From positions 1-7,683 of the forward strand of contig CAUJJQ010000091.1 of NCBI GenBank assembly GCA_963205285.1: DNA of 7,683 nt, written 5' to 3'. The notes beneath the pieces are model-generated. The model saw only the letters and a program-made list of their open reading frames with translations. It had not been told where the DNA came from and made no database searches. The DNA is from Pseudomonadota bacterium. Lineage in GTDB: Bacteria; Pseudomonadota; Alphaproteobacteria; Sphingomonadales; Sphingomonadaceae. Positions 1-4,615 of this stretch are shown piece by piece (position 1 is the first letter of the stretch; the number at the start of each line of letters is the position of its first letter). Position numbers and translations under genes: made by a program.

Positions 1-586
1 CGCAAAGGACCCGCGCGTCATTGCCGCGCTGACCGACAGCTTTGCCCTCACCCCCGGTTTTCGCGGACCTGACCAGCCGAAGGGTAATGCGGTCGAATAT
101 GATGCGGCGCTCGGCACATGGTGCGCGCCGTTCATCATGGCGAGCATCAACACCAAAAATGTCCACCGCAGCAACGCCTTGCTCGATCACGCCTATGGCA
201 GCGATTTTGTCTATGACGAAATGCTGATGACCGGCCCGGGCGATGCGGGTGAGGCGGCAGCGCGCCATGTTGCATCGACCCCGATGATCGGCACGGCCAA
301 TGACCCCGCTCCGGGCGAAGGGCCGGACAAGGCTGAACGCGATGCGGGCCATTATGACATATTATTTATCGCCGAGTATCCCGATGGTCGCAGCGCGCGC
401 CTGTCGGTCAAAGGGGACAGGGACCCCGGCTATGGCTCGACATCCAAAATGCTTGCCGAAACCGGCATGGCATTGCTCAGCGCACCGGTATCGGGCGGGA
501 TATGGACGCCGGGTGCGTCGATCGGCAGTGCGCTTATCGCGCGGCTGGAGGAAAATGCCGGCCTTTGCTTCACCGTGGAAGGATGA
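1..586 (+). CDS. Saccharopine dehydrogenase-like oxidoreductase, 3' part (trans-acting enoyl reductase type)
   Basis: This is the last 194 codons of a gene whose start lies before the window; the frame is open from position 2 to TGA at 584-586. The visible part resembles the C-terminal half of the saccharopine-dehydrogenase/trans-acting enoyl reductase family, NAD(P)-dependent Rossmann proteins of roughly 400 residues that include the mycobacterial enoyl reductase of phthiocerol lipid synthesis. Typical segments, numbered in the fragment, are NVHRSNALL (53-61), YDEMLMTG (71-78), PGEGP (104-108), GDRDPGYGSTSKML (138-151) and the closing SALIARLEENAGL. The nucleotide-binding domain is outside the window. 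The stretch between YDEMLMTG and PGEGP looks shorter than I recall for relatives. The real substrate is unknown; lipid or acyl metabolism is inferred from the family and from the thioesterase 15 nt downstream. Confidence 0.85.
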   Translation, partial: AKDPRVIAALTDSFALTPGFRGPDQPKGNAVEYDAALGTWCAPFIMASINTKNVHRSNALLDHAYGSDFVYDEMLMTGPGDAGEAAARHVASTPMIGTANDPAPGEGPDKAERDAGHYDILFIAEYPDGRSARLSVKGDRDPGYGSTSKMLAETGMALLSAPVSGGIWTPGASIGSALIARLEENAGLCFTVEG

Positions 587-601
587 TGGGTTGCACAAAT
601 T

Positions 602-1423
602 ATGACCGACGCTGAAACGAGTGTCCGTGCGACAAATATCGACGATATGTTGAACGCCGCCGCCCGCGCGGAGGATGGCTGGCATTATCATATCGGCAAC
701 GACTGGATGCAGGGGCGCACCGCCTATGGCGGGATTTCCGCCGCGCTGTCGCTCGATGCAGTAACGCGCGAATTGGGCGGCGCCCACCCTGCCCCGCTGC
801 GCAGCGCGCAAATCGGCTTTTTTGGCCCGGTCGGCGGTGATGTCCACGTCAAACCGCGCCTGCTGCGCCAATCAAAATCCAGTCTATTTGCCGCGAGTGA
901 TCTGGTGTCAGAGGCGGGCTATGGCACCCACGCCAGCTTTGCATTCATGTCCGGGCGCGACAGCCATATCGACCATAGTCACATCAATGCGCCCGACGTG
1001 CCTGATGCGGCGAGCCTTATATCCATCCCCGAACATAGTGCGCGCCCCGCCTTTGCCAGAAAATTTGACATGCGTCCCATTCGCGGCCCCGGTTTTGGCC
1101 ATGGGCTGGATGAAGGCGATATTTTGACTTGGGTGCGCTGGCGCGAAACGCCCAGCATCGACCCGCATGTCGCGCTGCTCGCGCTTGCTGACGCGCTGCC
1201 GCCCGCCGCGCTGCCGCTGTTTCGGGAATTTGGCCCCATATCCTCCTCCACCTGGATTCAGCATTTCCTGACCGATGAACCAGACAGCAAAGACGGCTGG
1301 TGGCTGCTCCATTCGCATACCGACCATGCGGCGCGCGGCTTTTCAGCGCAGGACATGCGTATCTGGAACAGCGACCGGCAATTGGTATCGGTCGGTGGTC
1401 AGGGGGTGGCGATTTACTGCTGA
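602..1423 (+). CDS. TesB-like acyl-CoA thioesterase (two-hotdog fold)
   Basis: A 273-residue protein that probably hydrolyses acyl-CoA to free acid and CoA in the cytoplasm. The N-terminal hotdog carries DWMQGRTAYGGISAAL (34-49), the usual substrate-pocket opening of this family. The C-terminal hotdog ends with AARGFSAQDMRIWNSDRQLV (243-262) and GGQGVAIY. By position the E. coli TesB triad (Asp204, Thr228, Gln278) matches D197 in LALADALP, T217 in ISSSTW and Q267 in VGGQG, so the enzyme looks catalytically intact. ATG 602 follows the oxidoreductase stop by 15 nt with no clear Shine-Dalgarno, which suggests translational coupling; ATG 647 is possible but has no better site. The final 10 bp overlap the 3' end of the opposing kinase gene. 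Chain-length preference cannot be read from the sequence. Confidence 0.85.
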   Translation: MTDAETSVRATNIDDMLNAAARAEDGWHYHIGNDWMQGRTAYGGISAALSLDAVTRELGGAHPAPLRSAQIGFFGPVGGDVHVKPRLLRQSKSSLFAASDLVSEAGYGTHASFAFMSGRDSHIDHSHINAPDVPDAASLISIPEHSARPAFARKFDMRPIRGPGFGHGLDEGDILTWVRWRETPSIDPHVALLALADALPPAALPLFREFGPISSSTWIQHFLTDEPDSKDGWWLLHSHTDHAARGFSAQDMRIWNSDRQLVSVGGQGVAIYC

Positions 1424-2823
1424 ATGGGCAGGATAATGCGCGCGATCAGCCCGCCCTCTGCCCCATTTTCCAATTCCAGCCGTCCACCATCGGCCTGCGC
1501 CGCCGCGCGCGCCAGCGCCAGTCCCAACCCCGATCCACCGGTGTCACGGTTGCGCGATGTTTCGGCACGGGTAAAGGGTTCGACCATTTCGGCTAGCCTG
1601 TCGGCGGCAATGCCGGGACCATCATCGGTCACGATCAGGTAAAGTTCGCCCGCGCGCCGTTCGGCGTGGATGCGCGCGCCGCCGCCGTAATGGATGCCGT
1701 TGTCGATTAAATTGCGCAGCGCACGCGCGATGCTGAGCGGGCGGAGCAACGCCGTCCCCGCATCGCCGACATCCGCATCACGCGACACCGGCCGGTCGAG
1801 CATCGCATAATCGCCAACCAGATTGTCGAGCATCGCTGCCACCGCCACATCCTGTGGCGCTTCGCGCGGTTGGCCGGTACGGGCGAGCGCCAAAATATCC
1901 TCCAGCATCAGGCTCAAATCATCAATCGAACGGGTCATCGCATCGCGCAGTCGGGCATCATCCACCCCCTCCACCCTGACGCGCAGACTGGCGAGCGGGG
2001 TACGTAAATCATGGCCGACCGCGCCCAGCATATGGTCTTTTTCGCTGATCATCGCGGCGATGCGCGCGCGCATGCTGTTGAACGCGCGCGTCAATTCACG
2101 CACATCGCTTGGCCCGCTTTCGATCAGCGGGTCTTCGGTCACATCGGGACGCAGCGTCGCCGCCGCGCGCGCCAGATGCTTGAGCGGTCGGGTGGCGCGC
2201 CATGCGACGAACAAAATCGGTCCCAATAGCAGCAGAAAGACGATGATCGTCTGACCAATCAGCAGCAGCAGCACTTGGTCACTGCCGTTGGGCACGCGCG
2301 CGCGCGCGGTCACCCAGCGCCCATCCTCCAGCCGCGCGGCAACCGCCGCCACTTCGGGCAGCGAACGGTTCCAGCGCCGCAGACTGCGCGCATTGCGCAC
2401 GCGCGTGGGATTACGCGCGGGCGCTGCCATATGCGCAGCGCGCACCTCGGTTACCCAGCCATATTCGCTGAGCAGCCGCGCGACCGCCACCCGCATTTCG
2501 GGCCAATCGCGCATATTCCTATGAAATTGCGGCGCGTCAGAGATTGTCAGCCGGCGGAACCCCGCACGAAACTCTACCGGCGCGGTCGGACCATCACGCC
2601 CATTGCCCGATTGAAATGCAGCAGGGTTTTCGCGCAGCCGTTCGCGCGCGCTGGTCAGCATTGTCGCGGCGCTGGTAGCGATGACGTTGGCCCGTTCGCG
2701 CTTTTGCCCGGCAATCAGCAGGCCAAGGTTTACCGCCTGCGCCACCAACAAGGTGACGAGCACCGCCGCCATCAACTGCCCTGCCAGACTGCGCGGCAAA
2801 ATATGCTGGATAATCCGCCCCAT
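1414..2823 (-). CDS. Sensor histidine kinase, EnvZ-like architecture
   Basis: A 469-residue inner-membrane sensor kinase, partner of the response regulator encoded 8 nt upstream. Order: short cytoplasmic N-terminus, first membrane helix (about 15-38), periplasmic domain of about 145 residues, second membrane helix (about 184-207), HAMP linker (208-260), phosphoacceptor H-box GAVGHDLRTPL with His271, N-box RALRNLIDNGIHYG (367-380), G1 box DDGPGI (400-405), F region EPFTRAETS and G2 box GGSGLGLALA (429-438). All catalytic motifs are intact. The periplasmic domain is markedly basic, by hand count about 26 Arg/Lys against 14 Asp/Glu, and matches no sensor fold I recognise. The start fits the common LPRSLAGQL opening of EnvZ-like kinases. 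Its ribosome site is weak, so coupling to the regulator is likely. The stop TAA lies inside the opposing thioesterase gene. The signal is unknown. Confidence 0.93.
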   Translation of the reverse strand: MGRIIQHILPRSLAGQLMAAVLVTLLVAQAVNLGLLIAGQKRERANVIATSAATMLTSARERLRENPAAFQSGNGRDGPTAPVEFRAGFRRLTISDAPQFHRNMRDWPEMRVAVARLLSEYGWVTEVRAAHMAAPARNPTRVRNARSLRRWNRSLPEVAAVAARLEDGRWVTARARVPNGSDQVLLLLIGQTIIVFLLLLGPILFVAWRATRPLKHLARAAATLRPDVTEDPLIESGPSDVRELTRAFNSMRARIAAMISEKDHMLGAVGHDLRTPLASLRVRVEGVDDARLRDAMTRSIDDLSLMLEDILALARTGQPREAPQDVAVAAMLDNLVGDYAMLDRPVSRDADVGDAGTALLRPLSIARALRNLIDNGIHYGGGARIHAERRAGELYLIVTDDGPGIAADRLAEMVEPFTRAETSRNRDTGGSGLGLALARAAAQADGGRLELENGAEGGLIARIILPIQQ

Positions 2824-2831
2824 GGCTATGG

Positions 2832-3572
2832 TCAGCCCGCCCCCGCACGCTGGCGCGCCACCGGCAGTCCGAAAATATAGCCGCCACCCCAGACGGTCTT
2901 GATGATCGCAGGGGCGCGGGCATCATCCTCCAGCTTGCGGCGCAGGCGGCTGACCAGATTGTCGATCGAGCGGTCGAAAATATCAGCGTCGCGCCCACGG
3001 ACAAGGTCGAGCAGCCGGTCGCGGCTCATCACCTGACGCGGGTGGCGCAACAGCGCGACGAGCAGGTAAAATTCGCCTGCCGACAACACAACGTCGCGGC
3101 CATCGGCGTGGCGCAATTGGCGCGCCCCTTCGTGCAAAACCCATGTGCCAAAGGCAAAGCTCTGCCCGCCATCCGCCTCACCCTCCGCCGTCGCATGTTC
3201 GCGGGTGCGCCGCAGCACGGCGCGGATGCGCGCCACCAGTTCACGCGGCGAAAAGGGCTTGGGGACATAATCATCCGCCCCGATTTCAAGGCCGACGATC
3301 TTCTCCGTCTCCTCCACCCGCGCGGTGAGCAGGATGACCGGTGTGCCGATGGTTTCGCGGACAAAACGGGTGAGCGACAGCCCATCCTCCCCCGGCATCA
3401 TCACGTCAGAGATGATGAGGTGATAGCTTTGGTCGATGAGCGCCGCGCGCGCCGCCGCTGCACTGGGCAGCGCATCGACATAAAATCCCTGCGCAACCAA
3501 AAATTCGCTCAGCGGTTCGCGTATCGATGCCTCATCATCAATCAGCAATAATCGGGTCGCGCCATCTGCCAT
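2832..3572 (-). CDS. OmpR-family response regulator
   Basis: A 246-residue cytoplasmic transcription factor, phosphorylated by the adjacent kinase. The receiver domain (about 6-120) has the acidic pair D12/D13, the phosphoacceptor D56 in IISDVMMPGEDG, T83 in LLTAR and K105 in VPKPFSPREL. The winged-helix OmpR/PhoB output domain (about 137-237) shows the usual LSAGEFYLLVALLRHP, RSIDNLVSRLRRKLE and IKTVWGGGYIF. I chose ATG 3572 over the longer frame starting at 3665 because a perfect AGGAGG lies 8 nt before it and MADGATRLLLIDDE is the normal N-terminus of the receiver; the 31 extra upstream residues match nothing in the family. It is the middle gene of the EF-hand/regulator/kinase unit and may control its own operon through the iterated motifs at 4306-4343. 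Confidence 0.95.
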   Translation of the reverse strand: MADGATRLLLIDDEASIREPLSEFLVAQGFYVDALPSAAAARAALIDQSYHLIISDVMMPGEDGLSLTRFVRETIGTPVILLTARVEETEKIVGLEIGADDYVPKPFSPRELVARIRAVLRRTREHATAEGEADGGQSFAFGTWVLHEGARQLRHADGRDVVLSAGEFYLLVALLRHPRQVMSRDRLLDLVRGRDADIFDRSIDNLVSRLRRKLEDDARAPAIIKTVWGGGYIFGLPVARQRAGAG

Positions 3573-3580
3573 ATCATCCG

Positions 3581-3586
3581 CCTCCT
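3581..3586 (-). promoter_or_regulatory. Shine-Dalgarno of the response regulator
   Basis: AGGAGG on the minus strand, 8 nt before ATG 3572. It is the strongest reason to reject the longer annotation of the regulator. Confidence 0.85.
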
Positions 3587-3638
3587 GCGCGCGAGCATGC
3601 AAAGCGGCGGGCCGGGACGCAAGGGGGATGGCGATCAT

Positions 3639-3652
3639 CGTCGATGCCGACG
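3639..3652 (-). other. Small intercistronic hairpin between EF-hand gene and regulator gene
   Basis: CGTCG-ATGC-CGACG is an inverted repeat with 5-bp arms, 16 nt after the EF-hand stop codon and inside the 96-nt gap before the regulator. There is no T-run after it, so it does not look like an intrinsic terminator. It might protect or separate parts of the message, or be chance in GC-rich DNA. No independent promoter for the regulator is evident in this gap. Confidence 0.25.
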
Positions 3653-3668
3653 TTGATGCAGGCAAGAT

Positions 3669-4220
3669 TTATTCGCCATCAGGGCCGTTGGCAGGATCGG
3701 CGGGCGGCCCATCGGCAGGCGCATTGCCAGCCGCGCCGCGCCGGTTGCGCATTTGCCCCCGCATTTGCCCGCGCATCGCCTGCCGTTCGGCCTGATCGAC
3801 AGACCCATCGCCATTGGCATCCATCCGCGCAAAACGACGTGCCGAGAGGGCGAGGAATTCGTCCCGCGTAACCGCGCCATCGCCATTGGCATCGGCATGG
3901 CGGATGCGCCCCGCCATCCCCGCTCCGCGCGGTGATTCAGCGCGCGGGGGCGCATCACTCGCACCCGGCGGTGGCGGTGGCGGGGGCGGTGCACCCAGTT
4001 CATCACCGCTCAGGCGCCCATCACTATTATGGTCCATTTGCGCAAAGCGCGCGGTGGCGGCGGCATCAGATTCGGCGCGGGTCAAAATGCCATTGCCATC
4101 GGCATCGCCCCCCCGCCCCTGCCCCTGCATACGCTGGGCGGCTGTAGGCGCGGCGATAAGCAGCGCGGCACTCAGGCTGGCGGCGGCCAGCAACAAAGGA
4201 CGGGTGGGGAGAGCGGGCAT
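3669..4220 (-). CDS. Secreted EF-hand calcium-binding protein with four EF loops
   Basis: A 183-residue protein with a signal peptide (MPALPTRP, hydrophobic 9-22, cleavage probably after AAPTAAQ near 29), so it should act in the periplasm or outside. It has four complete 12-residue EF loops with acidic residues at positions 1, 3, 5 and 12 in the normal pattern: D39-E50, D63-E74, D110-E121 and D134-E145. Loops 1-2 and 3-4 form two pairs joined by a linker with eight consecutive prolines (78-85). After the last loop comes MRGQMRGQM (149-157) and then a Gly/Pro/Ala-rich tail. ATG 4220 is preferred to ATG 4247 because AGGAGG lies 4 nt before it and the signal peptide then starts cleanly. It is the first gene of the unit with the two-component system. 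Calcium is the expected ligand; whether it buffers, senses or is only a regulated target is not known. Confidence 0.88.
   Translation of the reverse strand: MPALPTRPLLLAAASLSAALLIAAPTAAQRMQGQGRGGDADGNGILTRAESDAAATARFAQMDHNSDGRLSGDELGAPPPPPPPPGASDAPPRAESPRGAGMAGRIRHADANGDGAVTRDEFLALSARRFARMDANGDGSVDQAERQAMRGQMRGQMRNRRGAAGNAPADGPPADPANGPDGE
3748..3783 (-). repeat. Three tandem 12-nt units inside the EF-hand gene
   Basis: Plus-strand units CGCATTTGCCCC, CGCATTTGCCCG and CGCATCGCCTGC follow each other with a period of 12 nt. They encode the Met/Arg/Gly/Gln-rich segment just after EF loop 4 and place methionines at residues 149, 153 and 157. The repeat is in frame, so copy-number change would lengthen or shorten the segment by four residues at a time. 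Confidence 0.75.
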
Positions 4221-4224
4221 AAAT

Positions 4225-4230
4225 CCTCCT
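4225..4230 (-). promoter_or_regulatory. Shine-Dalgarno of the EF-hand gene
   Basis: AGGAGG on the minus strand, 4 nt before ATG 4220. It decides for this start over ATG 4247, which lies inside the loop of the adjacent inverted repeat. Confidence 0.8.
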
Positions 4231-4239
4231 GATATGGCG

Positions 4240-4256
4240 CCCGCCATGCTGGCGGG
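4240..4256. promoter_or_regulatory. Perfect inverted repeat in the EF-hand leader
   Basis: CCCGCCA-TGC-TGGCGGG has 7-bp arms and a 3-nt centre, about 20 nt upstream of the EF-hand start codon and 10 nt from its Shine-Dalgarno. In DNA it could be an operator; in the transcript it would be a GC-rich hairpin just before the ribosome site. No T-run follows on either strand, so terminator activity is unlikely. Confidence 0.45.
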
Positions 4257-4305
4257 ATGGGTGGGGAGGATGTCACCCCTGCCGCCGATATGTCCGCAGA
4301 CTATC

Positions 4306-4343
4306 GCAAAGCGAGCAAAAATTGTGGCAAAATTGTCCGCAAA
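4306..4343. promoter_or_regulatory. Iterated GCAAA motifs, candidate regulator binding site
   Basis: On the plus strand GCAAA occurs at 4306, 4315, 4327 and 4339, with steps of 9, 12 and 12 nt. Two of the copies sit in near-identical AAAATTGT blocks. Read on the minus strand this includes ACAATTTTGCC followed directly by ACAATTTTTGC, an 11-nt direct repeat. OmpR/PhoB-family regulators usually bind direct repeats with a period of about 11 bp, and the block lies 86-123 nt upstream of the EF-hand start, a suitable place for activation of the operon. Assignment to the neighbouring regulator is inference. Confidence 0.4.
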
Positions 4344-4349
4344 TGCCCA

Positions 4350-4453
4350 GCCGCGCCGGTTTACCGGCGGGAAAGGCAGGATTAAAACGGCCGCGCCGGT
4401 TTACCGGCGGGAAAGGCCAGACGGCTGCTGGCGCTTACGCCGGAGGAAAGCCA
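4350..4453 (+). repeat. REP-like hairpin repeat array, upstream cluster (three units)
   Basis: Units start at 4350, 4390 and 4424. The first two share an exact 28-nt block (4350-4377 and 4390-4417) with stem CGCCGG-TTTA-CCGGCG. The third has stem CTGGCG-CTTA-CGCCGG with one G-T pair, and belongs to the same sub-type as the downstream cluster. The step is 40 nt and then 34 nt. Each unit continues with a GGGAAAGGC or GGAAAGCC tail, and units meet at CCAGACG. The cluster lies 163 nt before the receptor's start codon. It resembles bacterial REP-type extragenic palindromes, but no RAYT transposase gene is present in this window. Confidence 0.85.
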
Positions 4454-4476
4454 ACAAAAACCCCGCGCCACCTGCA

Positions 4477-4486
4477 ACAATATTGT
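4477..4486. promoter_or_regulatory. 10-bp palindrome upstream of the receptor
   Basis: ACAATATTGT is perfectly self-complementary and stands out as AT-rich within GC-rich DNA, 130 nt before the receptor start. It may be part of an operator or of the promoter. The symmetry stops at the flanking bases. Confidence 0.3.
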
Positions 4487-4501
4487 CATGAAAGCTGCAC
4501 A

Positions 4502-4518
4502 TGGGTGTCACACACCCA
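4502..4518. promoter_or_regulatory. Perfect inverted repeat upstream of the receptor, candidate operator
   Basis: TGGGTGT-CAC-ACACCCA has 7-bp arms with a 3-nt centre, 97 nt before the receptor start codon. The 17-bp size fits an operator for a dimeric regulator such as a TetR protein; it could also form a hairpin in the leader RNA. The binding protein is unknown, and the TetR gene at 7382-7683 is only one candidate. Confidence 0.45.
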
Positions 4519-4602
4519 CCCTATTGGCCCGCCCGACGGACAGCTGATCGGTCAGGCGAATTTTGGCCGACGCTGGTTCGACCGTCCAGACACGAACCAA
4601 TC

Positions 4603-4607
4603 AGGGG
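4603..4607 (+). promoter_or_regulatory. Shine-Dalgarno of the TonB-dependent receptor
   Basis: AGGGG, 8 nt before ATG 4616. Together with the signal peptide that begins there, it fixes the start and excludes the 98-codon upstream extension. Confidence 0.75.
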
Positions 4608-4615
4608 TCATAGAA

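Larger units (their letters stand above)
4221..4615. promoter_or_regulatory. Divergent control region between EF-hand operon and TonB receptor
   Basis: This 395-nt non-coding stretch must hold both the minus-strand promoter of the EF-hand unit and the plus-strand promoter of the receptor. From left to right it contains the EF-hand ribosome site, a strong inverted repeat (4240-4256), iterated GCAAA motifs (4306-4343), three hairpin repeat units (4350-4453), a 10-bp palindrome (4477-4486), a second inverted repeat (4502-4518) and the receptor's ribosome site. I found no convincing -35/-10 pair. The best minus-strand candidate is TTGCCA at 4325-4330 with GATAGT at 4300-4305, but its 19-nt spacer is long. 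The receptor's frame is open back to 4322, but this part crosses repeats and lacks a signal peptide, so I treat it as non-coding. Confidence 0.6.

Noticed and set aside
2295..2308. Seven CG dinucleotides in a row inside the kinase gene
   Set aside because: It could be a slippage site, but it encodes an ordinary Ala/Arg stretch in a GC-rich gene and nothing else points to phase variation.
2275..2880. 201-codon open frame on the plus strand
   Set aside because: It is the complement of the kinase gene; its Arg/His/Pro-rich composition is typical of an antisense shadow.
3573..3665. Upstream extension of the response regulator (31 codons)
   Set aside because: There is a perfect AGGAGG before ATG 3572, and the extra residues do not belong to receiver domains.
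4350..4453. CRISPR-like array
   Set aside because: Units abut one another with no unique spacers of constant length, and no cas gene is present; the units are hairpin repeats.
4483..4488. TTGTCA as a -35 element of the receptor promoter
   Set aside because: No acceptable -10 sequence lies 16-18 nt downstream, and the hexamer overlaps a palindrome.
4322..4615. In-frame upstream extension of the receptor (98 codons)
   Set aside because: It runs through the hairpin repeats, lacks a signal peptide, and the good ribosome site and signal peptide occur at 4616.
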